This document shows positions 16,988 to 25,373 of a DNA stretch of 64,000 nucleotides, piece by piece. Below the pieces are notes generated by a model. The model worked only from the letters and a program-made list of their open reading frames with translations. It was not told the DNA's origin and did not search any database. The stretch comes from Chitinophagales bacterium (lineage in GTDB: Bacteria > Bacteroidota > Bacteroidia > Chitinophagales > JADIYW01), in the NCBI GenBank assembly GCA_023957215.1, contig JAMLHH010000004.1:1-64000 (forward strand), read 5' to 3'. Position 1 is the stretch's first letter; each line of letters opens with the position of its first letter. Made by a program: the position numbers and the translations under genes.

Positions 16988-18302
16988 GTCATTCATAATT
17001 TGTAGCCTCCTCTTTCTCGTTTTCTATTCCAAATTGGATGCCCAATGTCCGCAAAGATATTTGGAGCAAGCTTTTAGCAATGTAAAAATTACGCCGGCAG
17101 TACATTACGGGGAAAATAAAAAATCTATTGACGGGAAAAATAATTTTTTGGTATATGATATGTACCAGCCCAAAAATGACACTGCTACCAAGCGACCTTT
17201 GGTAGTACTGATTCATGCAGGCGGATTTACCGATACACCGCCTATCAACAGGAAAAGTCCCGAGATAGTCGAAATAGCGACAGATTTAGCCAAAAAGGGA
17301 TATGTCGTCGTATCAGCAGATTACCGGCTTTTTCATGGTGAAACAACTTACAATAAAATTGCAACTACCGTCATATCTGCGTTTTTAGATATCAATGAAC
17401 TTTTATGTTACTTTAGAGATTCGTATGAAAACGGGAATCCTTTCAGAATAGACACATCACAAGTCTTCATAGGCGGAAGTTCGGCAGGGGCATTGCTCAG
17501 TGTCAATTTTGCTGCCTTTATACACCACTTAGACGATATTCCCGGCTATTGGCAACCATTTGTACAAAAGGTCGCAGAGATGGATAATATAGAAGACGTG
17601 CCAAGTCTGTTAGCAAATAAATTTTGTGGTCTCCAACCCAAAGGCGTTATTTCAATATCCGGTGATTTTGTAGATACAAGTTTTATACAGCCGACGAATG
17701 TAGAATTTCTCATTATACACGGAATGTTAGACAATCAACTACCTTACAACATAGGCAATGCACTTTCAAATCCCGACTTACCGGATGTTTACGGCCCGGG
17801 GATTTATCTCCCTATTTTCGACAAAATGGGCATCATGTATGAAGCAGATATCTATCCGGAGTCCTATCATGTGCCGGTATTATTACCTTTTACGGAAAAT
17901 TTACCATTGACCTTGGAAAAACTGTTTGGAGAATTGACTATTTATGACATTCCGGTTTTAGACAGTACAAAAAAGCATATCTCTTCCTTTCTGTATAGGT
18001 TGATGGGTAGCCCTCCAAGTCAATGTATTACTGCCACCAGGATAGCTTCTCATGTCATCAACGGAGCTTTAAAAATCTACCCCAATCCTTCAAACGGTCA
18101 GCTTTCCATACAAGTTCCTAACGAACTCTTTCATAAAAATCTCACCTTAGAGATTTTTGATATCAGTGGGAAAATTGTTTTAGAACAAAAACAATTCGTG
18201 AACGACAATATGACCTTACATCTCAACAAAGGAATATATTTTGTAAAAATTTCCGACGAGCAGGATTCTAAAATATATACAGACAAATTTTTGGTGGACT
18301 AA
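16974..18302 (+). CDS. Secreted alpha/beta-hydrolase (esterase) with T9SS sorting domain; start supplied by IS end
   Basis: 442 aa as read from a TTG inside the right inverted repeat of the IS. N-terminal signal peptide (SFIICSLLFLVFYSKLDAQ), then an alpha/beta-hydrolase of the carboxylesterase/lipase type: LIHAGGF (oxyanion hole, residues 79-85), GGSSAGA with nucleophile Ser170, late His in YPESYHVP. The C-terminal ~75 residues (LKIYPNPSNGQLSI ... KGIYFVKI) form a type A T9SS sorting domain, so the enzyme is exported through type IX secretion. The original ATG lies 1.6 kb upstream, beyond the IS. The body is intact, and residues 1-5 (MRLLG) now come from the IS end. Whether it is expressed is unknown. 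Confidence 0.85.
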   Translation: MRLLGSFIICSLLFLVFYSKLDAQCPQRYLEQAFSNVKITPAVHYGENKKSIDGKNNFLVYDMYQPKNDTATKRPLVVLIHAGGFTDTPPINRKSPEIVEIATDLAKKGYVVVSADYRLFHGETTYNKIATTVISAFLDINELLCYFRDSYENGNPFRIDTSQVFIGGSSAGALLSVNFAAFIHHLDDIPGYWQPFVQKVAEMDNIEDVPSLLANKFCGLQPKGVISISGDFVDTSFIQPTNVEFLIIHGMLDNQLPYNIGNALSNPDLPDVYGPGIYLPIFDKMGIMYEADIYPESYHVPVLLPFTENLPLTLEKLFGELTIYDIPVLDSTKKHISSFLYRLMGSPPSQCITATRIASHVINGALKIYPNPSNGQLSIQVPNELFHKNLTLEIFDISGKIVLEQKQFVNDNMTLHLNKGIYFVKISDEQDSKIYTDKFLVD

Positions 18303-18437
18303 GAAAAGAAGTCTATCCAAGGCATAGATTCTATCTTTAGAGATATCTGTTACAATATGCTCAATCGGATAACGTTATTAATTTGTCGGTAAAATTGTTA
18401 TATTTAAAATCTTATTTTTTATCTAAACACATAAAGT

Positions 18438-19100
18438 ATGCTTATAAGTAGATTGCACATCATTACTCAAGATTTAGAAAATTTCTCTCATATAGACCAA
18501 ATAAGAGTTGCATGTGAAAGTGGTGCAGATTGGATACAGTTAAGAATCAAAGATACGGTATATGATAAGTGGAAACAGATAGCAGAAGCTTCCAAAAATA
18601 TCTGCAAAGAATATGGAGCCAAGTTGATAGTAAATGACAGTGTACAGTTTGCTATCAATATCAAAGCAGACGGTGTACAATTGGGTTATGATGACATGCC
18701 GGTACATTCTGCAAGGATGCTCTTAGGTGATGAAGCCATCATCGGAGGAAGTGCCAACACTTTGGAAGAAGCGATCAAAATCTACAATGAAGGGGCCAAT
18801 TACATCATAGTAGGACCTTATAAGTTTACACCCAATAAAAAGGAAATGCATCACCTATTGGGAGTGGAAGGTTATGATGAGATGATAGACAATTTACACA
18901 ACAGGGGAATTGATATACCCATTATTGCCATTGGAGGTATCAGGCGAAATGATTTAAGTTCTCTTCTGACCACCAAAATTCACGGAGTGGCAGTTTCATC
19001 GGCTATTTTTTCAGACAAGCATCCGTCAGAAGCAGTCAAATACTTTATCCATGAGATTGAAGAATCCAAAACACAACCGCATTTAGAAAGAATATCATAG
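18438..19100 (+). CDS. thiE: Thiamine phosphate synthase
   Basis: Joins HMP-PP and HET-P (thiazole phosphate) into thiamine phosphate. 220 aa TIM barrel. Landmarks: IQLRIKD (diphosphate-binding Gln/Arg/Lys), LIVNDSVQFAINIKADGVQLG, YIIVGPYKFTPNKKE (the VGP.F.T.TK motif in a slightly changed form) and IPIIAIGGI. No other thi genes are adjacent. A TenI-type regulator is an alternative, but the conserved LIVNDS and GVQLG plus TPNKK segments favour a real synthase. Confidence 0.88.
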   Translation: MLISRLHIITQDLENFSHIDQIRVACESGADWIQLRIKDTVYDKWKQIAEASKNICKEYGAKLIVNDSVQFAINIKADGVQLGYDDMPVHSARMLLGDEAIIGGSANTLEEAIKIYNEGANYIIVGPYKFTPNKKEMHHLLGVEGYDEMIDNLHNRGIDIPIIAIGGIRRNDLSSLLTTKIHGVAVSSAIFSDKHPSEAVKYFIHEIEESKTQPHLERIS

Positions 19101-19182
19101 TTTTCTATTAAAATAGAGTTTTTATAGTTTTTATTTATTAAATTATAAATAGAATATGATGAAGTTCATACATGAAAACTAT

Positions 19183-19190
19183 TATCTTTG
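19183..19190 (+). promoter_or_regulatory. Candidate -7 box of the cytochrome c peroxidase gene
   Basis: TATCTTTG is a full TANNTTTG match 13 bases before the ATG at 19204. Because it lies downstream of an in-frame ATG at 19156, it argues that translation starts at 19204. Confidence 0.45.
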
Positions 19191-19203
19191 TAAAAAAAAT
19201 GTA

Positions 19204-20274
19204 ATGAGGAATATATTCATATTAACAGCAATAAGTTCGTTTTTATGGACTTCTTGTGGCAATTTTGACGAGCAGAACAAAAAAGACAAAGAACTTTTCG
19301 AAAGTTCACAATACGACTTGGCCATCAATGATGTGAAAGACGGTCTTTTCAAACCTATTGCCAACGAAAAAGATATAGATTTGAGCGCAGACCCCAAAGT
19401 CAATTTGGGCTATCACTTATTTTATGATCCGAGATTATCAAAAAATTCAAGCATCAGTTGTAATTCATGCCATAATCTTGAAACTTTTGGCGTTGATAAC
19501 GAACCCACCTCTCTTGGAGATGACGGAGTGACACGAGGAGGCAGAAACTCCCCTACCGTCTTAAATGCAAGTTTACATTTCAAGCAATTTTGGGATGGTA
19601 GAGCAGAAGATGTCGAGGCTCAGGCCGGTATGCCTATCACCAATCCGGTAGAAATGATGATACCGTCTGAAGACTTTTTGGTACAAAGATTAAAAGGCAT
19701 TGATCTTTATCAAAGACTATTTAAAAAAGCATATCCTCAACAAGAACAAGCAATCACTTATAAAAATATTCAAGACGCCATCGGTGCATTTGAAAGGAAG
19801 CTTTTGACTCCGTCCCGATTTGATGAATACTTGAATGGAGACATGAATGCTTTGACTTTACAAGAAAAACAAGGTTTGATGAGCTTTGTCAACATCGGAT
19901 GTACACAATGCCACTCAGGTGCTTTATTGGGTGGAGGTATGTTTCAAACTTTTGGTGTCTATCACAAATATTGGGAGTTAACCAAATCACCAAAAATTGA
20001 TGATGGTTTGTTTGACATTACCAAAGACGAAGCACAAAAAAATATGTTTAAAGTTCCTTCATTGAGAAATGTCGAGCATACTTATCCATATTTCCATGAC
20101 GGGCAAGTCAAATCTTTAGATGAAGCCGTCAGAATCATGGCTAAAGCCCAGCTCAATTATGATATTTCAAAAGAAGAAACAGATAATATTGTTGCATTCT
20201 TAAAATCACTCACCGGTGAGCTACCGGCTTCTACCAAGGTAGTTCCGCAGTCAATCGCAGCATTACAAAAGTAA
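19204..20274 (+). CDS. Di-haem cytochrome c peroxidase (lipoprotein)
   Basis: Periplasmic CCP/MauG-family peroxidase that reduces hydrogen peroxide with electrons from small cytochromes. Two c-type haem sites are visible, CNSCH and CTQCH, in the usual N- and C-terminal domains; SPTVLNASLHFKQFWDGRA, TNPVEM and YPYFHDGQV are typical of the family. Starting at MRNIFILT gives a lipoprotein signal ending in LWTSC, which is much better than the extended start 48 bases upstream. About 356 aa, normal. A rho-independent terminator follows, shared with the convergent sdh operon. Confidence 0.93.
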   Translation: MRNIFILTAISSFLWTSCGNFDEQNKKDKELFESSQYDLAINDVKDGLFKPIANEKDIDLSADPKVNLGYHLFYDPRLSKNSSISCNSCHNLETFGVDNEPTSLGDDGVTRGGRNSPTVLNASLHFKQFWDGRAEDVEAQAGMPITNPVEMMIPSEDFLVQRLKGIDLYQRLFKKAYPQQEQAITYKNIQDAIGAFERKLLTPSRFDEYLNGDMNALTLQEKQGLMSFVNIGCTQCHSGALLGGGMFQTFGVYHKYWELTKSPKIDDGLFDITKDEAQKNMFKVPSLRNVEHTYPYFHDGQVKSLDEAVRIMAKAQLNYDISKEETDNIVAFLKSLTGELPASTKVVPQSIAALQK

Positions 20275-20292
20275 TCTCTCAATGTAACCTAT

Positions 20293-20327
20293 AAAAAAAG
20301 CCGCTCAAGTTTTGAGTGGCTTTTTTA
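20293..20327. terminator. Bidirectional rho-independent terminator
   Basis: A-tract, stem GCCGCTCAA / TTGAGTGGC (one G-T pair), then a T-tract. It lies between the convergent ends of the cytochrome c peroxidase and sdhB. Confidence 0.88.
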
Positions 20328-20343
20328 TAGTACTATATGATTA

Positions 20344-21111
20344 TTAATCTCTTGCTACCGTCAAGCTTGCGCCAAGGTATTCATTATTGAGTTTTGCAAT
20401 ATTCAATACTGAAATTTCTTTAGGACATACCGCTTCACAAGCCCCGGTGTGGGTACAACTACCAAAACCTTCTTTGTCCATTTGATCAAGCATATTCAAA
20501 GCTCTTGTGGCTCTTTCCGGTTGACCTTGTGGCAGATTAGCCAATTGGGCAACTTTTGCAGACACAAATAACATGGCAGAAGAGTTTTTACAAGCTGCCA
20601 CACACGCTCCACAACCAATACAAGCAGCCGAATCAAATGCCGCATCCGCTTTTTGTTTTGGAATAGGAATAGCATTTGCATCTTGTGGAGTACCTGTATT
20701 GACAGACACATATCCACCTGCTTCTATAATTCTATCAAATGCAGAACGATCCACTACTAAATCTCTGATGACAGGAAAAGCTTTTGCTCTCCACGGTTCT
20801 ACTACGATGGTATCACCATTGTTAAAAGCCCTCATGTGCAATTGACAGGTAGTAGTACCATGCCAAGGGCCGTGCGGACGACCATTGATATACATAGAAC
20901 ACATACCACAAATTCCTTCACGACAATCATGGTCAAATGCCACAGGTTCTTTTCCTTCGTTGATTAATTTTTCGTTTAATACATCAAACATTTCCAAGAA
21001 AGACATTTCAGTAGAGATACCGTCTATTTTGTAGGTTTCAAATCCTCCTTGTGCTTTTGAATTTTTTTGTCTCCACACTTTAAGTGTTAGAGAAAGATTT
21101 TTATGTTCCAT
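20344..21111 (-). CDS. sdhB: Succinate dehydrogenase/fumarate reductase iron-sulfur subunit
   Basis: 255 aa electron-transfer subunit. The 2Fe-2S ligands are in [19 protein letters not shown], and the 4Fe-4S and 3Fe-4S ligands are in [15 protein letters not shown] and [15 protein letters not shown]. It is the last gene of sdhC-sdhA-sdhB, 25 bases after sdhA. The arrangement and the single cytochrome b subunit place it with the type B di-haem enzymes of Bacteroidota, which reduce menaquinone. Confidence 0.97.
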   Translation of the reverse strand: MEHKNLSLTLKVWRQKNSKAQGGFETYKIDGISTEMSFLEMFDVLNEKLINEGKEPVAFDHDCREGICGMCSMYINGRPHGPWHGTTTCQLHMRAFNNGDTIVVEPWRAKAFPVIRDLVVDRSAFDRIIEAGGYVSVNTGTPQDANAIPIPKQKADAAFDSAACIGCGACVAACKNSSAMLFVSAKVAQLANLPQGQPERATRALNMLDQMDKEGFGSCTHTGACEAVCPKEISVLNIAKLNNEYLGASLTVARD

Positions 21112-21136
21112 TCTATTGGATTTATAACATTAATAA

Positions 21137-23113
21137 TTATTTGTAAGAACGTTGTTTGACTTCGATATACTCATAAGTCAAAGGTTCTTTATGTAATTCC
21201 CAATTTTCATCTCCTTGGTGTTCCCAAGCAGATACAAAAGCAAAGTCTTTGTCATTTCTAAGTGCTTCACCGTCTTCAGTTTGATGTTCCAAACGGAAGT
21301 GACAGCCACAGCTTTCATCTCTATTCAAGGCATCTATACACATCAACTCGGCTAATTCAAAGAAATCTGCCACACGACCGGCTTTTTCCAATTCGGGATT
21401 AAGGCTGTTCATTTCGCCCGGCACTCTCACATCTTTCCAGAACTCTGCCCTTAGAGCTTTGATTTCTTGGATAGCATCCTTTAAATCTTTTTCATTACGG
21501 GCAAGACCACATTTATGCCACATGATTTGTCCCAAAGCTTTGTGATAATGGTCAACAGATTTTGTTCCCTTGATATTCAGCAATTGTTCTAATCTGCCTC
21601 TTACATTTTTTTCTGCTTCATCAAATGCAGGATGATCCGTAGGAATGGCGTTGGTTCTAATTTCTTTTGACAAATAACTACCTATTGTATAAGGTATTAC
21701 AAAATAACCGTCAGCAAGACCTTGCATCAAATCGGATGCACCCAATCGGTTAGCACCGTGGTCTGAGAAATTACACTCACCTAATGCATATAGACCCGGT
21801 AAAGTAGTCATCAATTCGTAATCTACCCAAAGTCCACCCATTGTATAGTGAACAGCCGGATAAATACGGAAAGGCACTTCATAAGGGTTTTCGCCGGTAA
21901 TTTTTTCATACATGGCAAACAAGTTGCCATATTTACTTTTTACCACATCTTTACCCATTTCCGTGATTTCTTCTTTGCTTGGATTGTGCATACCTTTTTT
22001 GTGAGCCTCAGTTTTACCGTATCTCTCAATAGCTGATTTGAAGTCCAAATAGACCGCTTGTTTGCTGGAACCCACTCCATAACCGGCATCACATCTTTCT
22101 TTTGCAGCTCTAGAAGCCACGTCACGAGGTACTAAGTTTCCAAATGCAGGATATCTTCTTTCCAAATAATAATCCCTTTCTTCATCAGGAATATCATTCG
22201 GTTTTCTGTTGTCATCTTTTTTCTTAGGCACCCATATACGACCATCATTTCTCAAAGACTCTGACATCAAAGTCAATTTTGATTGATAGTCACCTGAAAC
22301 AGGAATACAAGTCGGGTGGATTTGTACGTAACAAGGATTACCGAAATAAGCGCCTTTTTTATGTGCTTTCCATGCAGCAGTCACATTAGAACCCATTGCA
22401 TTTGTGGACAAGTAAAATACGTTGCCATATCCACCTGAACACATCACGACGGCATGTCCAAAATGTCTTTCCAATTCGCCGGTAACCAAATTTCTTGCAA
22501 TGATACCACGAGCTTTACCATCTATCACTACTACATCCAACATCTCATGGCGTGAATACATAGTAACTGTACCCAAAGCCACTTGTCTTTCTAATGCAGA
22601 GTAAGCACCAAGTAATAACTGTTGACCGGTCTGACCTTGAGCGTAAAAAGTTCTTTGAACCAATACACCACCAAAGGATCTGTTAGCCAACATACCGCCA
22701 TATTCACGGGCAAAAGGTACACCTTGAGCCACACATTGGTCAATGATATTGGCACTCACTTGTGCAAGTCGGTAAGTATTCGCTTCTCTTGAACGGTAGT
22801 CACCACCTTTTTCTGTATCGTAAAACAATCTATAATCTGAATCACCATCATTTTGATAGTTTTTAGCGGCATTGATACCACCTTGTGCAGCGATAGAGTG
22901 TGCTCTTCTCGGAGAGTCTTGAAAACAAAAAGCTTTTACTTTATAGCCCATTTCTCCAAGCGTTGCCGCAGCAGAAGCTCCTGCCAGACCTGTCCCGATG
23001 ACAATGACTTCTAATCGTCTTCTGTTTGCCGGACCTACTAAACTAACACTTGCTTTATAGTTATCCCATTTTTGATCCATACGACCTTCCGGAACTTTTG
23101 AATTTAATGTCAT
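21137..23113 (-). CDS. sdhA: Succinate dehydrogenase/fumarate reductase flavoprotein subunit
   Basis: 658 aa. FAD-binding motif [18 protein letters not shown] near residue 40; the covalent-FAD site is [14 protein letters not shown] with His72. [12 protein letters not shown] and [20 protein letters not shown] are active-site and FAD signatures. It oxidises succinate to fumarate on the cytoplasmic side. Lies between sdhC and sdhB in one operon. The family also includes fumarate reductases working in the opposite direction; the sequence cannot decide. Confidence 0.97.
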   Translation of the reverse strand: MTLNSKVPEGRMDQKWDNYKASVSLVGPANRRRLEVIVIGTGLAGASAAATLGEMGYKVKAFCFQDSPRRAHSIAAQGGINAAKNYQNDGDSDYRLFYDTEKGGDYRSREANTYRLAQVSANIIDQCVAQGVPFAREYGGMLANRSFGGVLVQRTFYAQGQTGQQLLLGAYSALERQVALGTVTMYSRHEMLDVVVIDGKARGIIARNLVTGELERHFGHAVVMCSGGYGNVFYLSTNAMGSNVTAAWKAHKKGAYFGNPCYVQIHPTCIPVSGDYQSKLTLMSESLRNDGRIWVPKKKDDNRKPNDIPDEERDYYLERRYPAFGNLVPRDVASRAAKERCDAGYGVGSSKQAVYLDFKSAIERYGKTEAHKKGMHNPSKEEITEMGKDVVKSKYGNLFAMYEKITGENPYEVPFRIYPAVHYTMGGLWVDYELMTTLPGLYALGECNFSDHGANRLGASDLMQGLADGYFVIPYTIGSYLSKEIRTNAIPTDHPAFDEAEKNVRGRLEQLLNIKGTKSVDHYHKALGQIMWHKCGLARNEKDLKDAIQEIKALRAEFWKDVRVPGEMNSLNPELEKAGRVADFFELAELMCIDALNRDESCGCHFRLEHQTEDGEALRNDKDFAFVSAWEHQGDENWELHKEPLTYEYIEVKQRSYK

Positions 23114-23134
23114 ATTCTTTCTTTTAATTCAATT

Positions 23135-23818
23135 TTATTTAATCAGACCTATAAATGTCAATATCGGCATCAGTGCAAATAAAGTACAAACGATAATTGC
23201 AAAATATTTTCCCGCACATTGGATGGTGGAGAAATATTTTTTGTTGACAAGTCCGAACGTTCTAAATGCGGCTTGGAATCCGTGCATCAAGTGATAAAAC
23301 AAGGATGCAACACCCACTAGATAGATTACTACTCTAATCGGATTTTGAAAAGCAGCGACTATTACTTGATATGTATTGAATTGATCAATATCATGGTTGA
23401 CAAACTCCGCTACTTTCGTAGGATACCAAAAGTCACGCAAGTGTACGACCAAAAACAACAAAATAAGTGTTCCCAATAAGCCCATAGAGCGACTGTACCA
23501 AGTAGAACTTGTAGGCGCAATGGCGTACTTAACAGGTCTTTTTTGTTTGTTTAAGATAGTAATTCTAATTCCGGTAGCAGCGTGTGCTAAAAGTCCTAAG
23601 ACCAATACTACTTCCATGATGTGTATGACCCAGTTGGTGGCCATAAAGTTTGCAGCTACATTGAACGTATGTCCTTTATCACTCGGATTAAAAATATTAA
23701 TAAAAATGAGTGAGTTAATGGCAACGTGTACAACAAGGAAACTTATCAGGAAAAATCCGGTAGCTCCCATTATTGATTTTCTACCGACTGATGAAGTAAA
23801 AAAATTTCCGTTTGACAT
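23135..23818 (-). CDS. sdhC: Succinate dehydrogenase cytochrome b subunit
   Basis: 227 aa membrane anchor with five hydrophobic segments and well-spaced His residues (for example in FLVVHVAINS, LLAHAATGIR, FLVVHLRDF and FYHLMHGFQAAF) suited to bind two haems b. It matches the b558-type SdhC of Bacteroidota and epsilon-proteobacteria, where one subunit replaces SdhC plus SdhD. First gene of the sdh operon. Confidence 0.95.
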   Translation of the reverse strand: MSNGNFFTSSVGRKSIMGATGFFLISFLVVHVAINSLIFINIFNPSDKGHTFNVAANFMATNWVIHIMEVVLVLGLLAHAATGIRITILNKQKRPVKYAIAPTSSTWYSRSMGLLGTLILLFLVVHLRDFWYPTKVAEFVNHDIDQFNTYQVIVAAFQNPIRVVIYLVGVASLFYHLMHGFQAAFRTFGLVNKKYFSTIQCAGKYFAIIVCTLFALMPILTFIGLIK

Positions 23819-23839
23819 ATTTTATATATTAAATCTGTA

Positions 23840-23847
23840 CAAAAATA
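23840..23847 (-). promoter_or_regulatory. Candidate -7 box of the sdhCAB operon
   Basis: On the minus strand this is TATTTTTG, a full TANNTTTG match 21 bases upstream of the sdhC start. The -33 region has no clear TTTG. Confidence 0.4.
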
Positions 23848-24135
23848 GCCTTAAAGTCACGAAAAAGTTAAAATCACCCTGAAAAAAGTAGCTTGTAAAG
23901 ACTACTTTATATTGATTCTATATAAGAGGAGAGGGGATTTAAAAATGAGACATTGCATCAATCACTATAACAAGGAAACAATACACCTTATTTGCTGACC
24001 ACGATCATAATCCTTCGTCTTGTCGGAGAGCAACAAAAGAGATGTCACTACTATCATCTGGCAATAATACATAACTCTAACTTCACAAAATTTGATGATT
24101 GATTCCATTTTATCAAATAAAAAGTTTTAAAAAAA
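23848..24135. other. Divergent intergenic region with a hairpin and a possible 17-codon frame
   Basis: Holds a 7-bp hairpin AAAGTAG...CTACTTT at about 23885-23908. Just after it, a purine-rich AGAGGAGAGGGG is followed by a 17-codon frame starting at 23945 whose product contains two Cys and three His. I do not call it a gene: it has no paired terminator or antiterminator like the two leaders downstream. The rest is AT-rich with no visible feature. Confidence 0.4.
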
Positions 24136-24170
24136 TTTGTTTATTAGAAAAAATAAACTTTACCTTTATC
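24136..24170 (+). promoter_or_regulatory. Candidate promoter of the Cys-leader/tRNA-Cys/peroxiredoxin unit
   Basis: TTTG at 24136-24139, 21 bases of spacer, then TACCTTTA at 24161-24168: a -33/-7 pair of the Bacteroidota type with one mismatch in the -7 box. It would start RNA about 30-35 bases before the first leader peptide. A 5-bp hairpin (TGCGA/TCGCA) lies in the short untranslated part. Confidence 0.5.
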
Positions 24171-24207
24171 TCCGAAATGCGAGAAAATCGCAAATTCAAA
24201 CAGAGAA

Positions 24208-24300
24208 ATGAATAACAATTTTACTATATACAAGCACACAGGCAAGACTTCATATATGATGTCATGTTGTTGTATGTGTATGATGCCTTCAGGCATTTAG
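24208..24300 (+). CDS. Cys/Met-codon leader peptide 1
   Basis: 30-codon frame preceded by a purine-rich CAGAGAA. Residues 17-26 read MMSCCCMCMM: four Cys and five Met codons in ten. Its Cys codons are at 24265-24279. The stop codon is the first three bases of a strand that can form an antiterminator with the following terminator, so a ribosome that reaches the stop would block it and one stalled on the Cys codons would not. This layout, not the peptide, suggests the role: a sensor of charged tRNA-Cys (and perhaps tRNA-Met). Too short for family assignment; expression is inferred. Confidence 0.6.
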   Translation: MNNNFTIYKHTGKTSYMMSCCCMCMMPSGI

Positions 24301-24372
24301 TATCTGGTGAAATAAAGAAAATTAAATTAGAAGATATAAAAAATCCACCGATACTATCTGGTGGATTTTTTA
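24298..24372 (+). promoter_or_regulatory. Attenuator 1: antiterminator/terminator switch
   Basis: Terminator: stem AATCCACC / GGTGGATT (24342-24349 with 24360-24367) followed by a T-run. Antiterminator: 24298-24309 (TAGTATCTGGTG) pairs with 24346-24356 (CACCGATACTA) over 11 base pairs with one bulged T, using up the left arm of the terminator. The two structures exclude each other. A small hairpin ATGCC-TTCA-GGCAT (24283-24296) overlaps the end of the leader frame and could act as the pause hairpin. Confidence 0.65.
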
Positions 24373-24423
24373 TTTTAAGGCAGTTTGAAAATGAAAAGAG
24401 AAGTAAAAAATAGGGGGGTAAAT

Positions 24424-24504
24424 ATGTATGCTAACATTTACGAAATGTTTAACTGCTACTGTTGTTGCTGTTGTATGACTATACAAAGACATTGCCGCAT
24501 ATAA
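24424..24504 (+). CDS. Cys-codon leader peptide 2
   Basis: 26-codon frame behind a strong purine block AGGGGGG. Residues 11-17 read CYCCCCC: six Cys codons in seven (24454-24474), with another Cys at residue 24. An in-frame ATG 33 bases upstream would give a 37-residue form. Codons 23-26, just before the stop, overlap the antiterminator strand of the next switch, so translation to the end would favour termination and stalling at the Cys run would favour read-through into tRNA-Cys and the peroxiredoxin. A second frame (ATG at 24428) also runs here but lacks this logic. Confidence 0.65.
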   Translation: MYANIYEMFNCYCCCCCMTIQRHCRI

Positions 24505-24557
24505 GCTGAATACAATATTATGTATAAAGGCGTTGCGGTAATCGCAACGCCTTTTTT
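24491..24557 (+). promoter_or_regulatory. Attenuator 2: antiterminator/terminator switch before tRNA-Cys
   Basis: Terminator: 12-bp stem AAAGGCGTTGCG / CGCAACGCCTTT (24526-24537 with 24543-24554) and T-run. Antiterminator: ATTGCCGCA (24491-24499) pairs with TGCGGTAAT (24534-24542), nine pairs with one G-U, which takes the top of the terminator stem and its loop. The antiterminator strand starts about 17 bases after the last codon of the Cys run, right for exposure by a stalled ribosome. The antiterminator is shorter than the terminator stem, so switching strength is uncertain. Confidence 0.6.
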
Positions 24558-24608
24558 ATTTCAAATTCAATAAAAACAAAATTAAAACTGATTATAGATT
24601 AACAACAA

Positions 24609-24680
24609 GGTACTGTGGCCGAGCGGTCGAGGCGCAGCTCTGCAAAAGCTGATACACCGGTTCGAATCCGGTCAGTACCT
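24609..24680 (+). tRNA. tRNA-Cys (GCA)
   Basis: Cloverleaf drawn by hand: acceptor GGTACTG / CAGTACC, D-arm GCC..GGC, anticodon stem CAGCT / AGCTG with loop CTGCAAA and anticodon GCA at 24642-24644, T-arm ACCGG-TTCGAAT-CCGGT, discriminator U73 as expected for tRNA-Cys. CCA is not encoded. It is 52 bases downstream of terminator 2 and 45 bases upstream of the peroxiredoxin, on the same strand. Confidence 0.97.
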
Positions 24681-24725
24681 CAGAAAATCATATTTATTTA
24701 TTAACCATTAAAAACAAACAAAAAA

Positions 24726-25364
24726 ATGGCAACATTAAGATTAGGGGACATTGCTCCCAATTTCAAAGCACAGACATCCGATGGGGAAATCGACTTCTAC
24801 GAGTATTTAGGAGACAGTTGGGGTGTCTTATTTTCACATCCTGCCGACTTCACTCCTGTTTGTACAACAGAATTAGGTGAAACTGCAAGGCTAAAAGAAG
24901 AGTTTGCAAAGAGGAATACTAAAGTGATTGCACTTAGTGTAGATTCAGCAGACAGTCATCGTGAATGGATCAAAGATATCAATGAGACACAAAACACAAC
25001 TGTCAATTATCCGATTATAGACGATTCTGACAGAAAAGTTTCAGAATTGTACGACCTCATCCATCCCAATGCCAATGCAACTTTTACAGTTCGTTCGGTA
25101 TTTATTTTAGATCCCAACAAAGCTATTAAGTTGATTATTACCTATCCGGCTTCTACCGGCAGAAACTTCAATGAAATACTAAGAGTTATCGACAGTTTGC
25201 AATTGACCGCTAACTATCAAGTGGCCACTCCGGTCAATTGGGAACATGGAGATGAAGTAGTGATTTCACCTTCTATTAAGGATGAAGAAGCTACAAAGAA
25301 ATTTCCTAAAGGATTTACAAAAATCAAAGACTATTTAAGATTAACTCCACAACCCAATCTGTAA
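24726..25364 (+). CDS. 1-Cys peroxiredoxin (Prx6 type)
   Basis: Thiol peroxidase reducing hydrogen peroxide and organic peroxides. 212 aa, the length of Prx6-type enzymes. Peroxidatic Cys46 in SHPADFTPVCTTEL; the PxxxTxxC and later Arg (TVRSVFILDP) are present; the extended C-terminal domain (ATPVNWEHGDEVVI) is diagnostic of the Prx6 group. Following tRNA-Cys on the same strand without a visible promoter, it could be co-transcribed and thus depend on the two cysteine attenuators upstream. A strong hairpin terminator follows. Confidence 0.95.
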   Translation: MATLRLGDIAPNFKAQTSDGEIDFYEYLGDSWGVLFSHPADFTPVCTTELGETARLKEEFAKRNTKVIALSVDSADSHREWIKDINETQNTTVNYPIIDDSDRKVSELYDLIHPNANATFTVRSVFILDPNKAIKLIITYPASTGRNFNEILRVIDSLQLTANYQVATPVNWEHGDEVVISPSIKDEEATKKFPKGFTKIKDYLRLTPQPNL

Positions 25365-25373
25365 TGCTTCAAC

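Noticed and set aside
23945-23998. 17-codon Cys/His-containing frame behind a purine-rich site
   Set aside because: Only two Cys codons and no terminator or antiterminator after it; too short to separate from chance.
24428-24478. Alternative short frame from the second ATG near leader 2 (MLTFTKCL...)
   Set aside because: It would stop before the antiterminator strand and lacks a codon run; the first frame explains the RNA structures better.
24726-24740. The start of the peroxiredoxin gene shares ATGGCAACATTAAG with the left end of IS copy 1
   Set aside because: Fourteen matching bases with no further similarity and no target duplication; copy 2 differs at the second base, so I regard it as coincidence.
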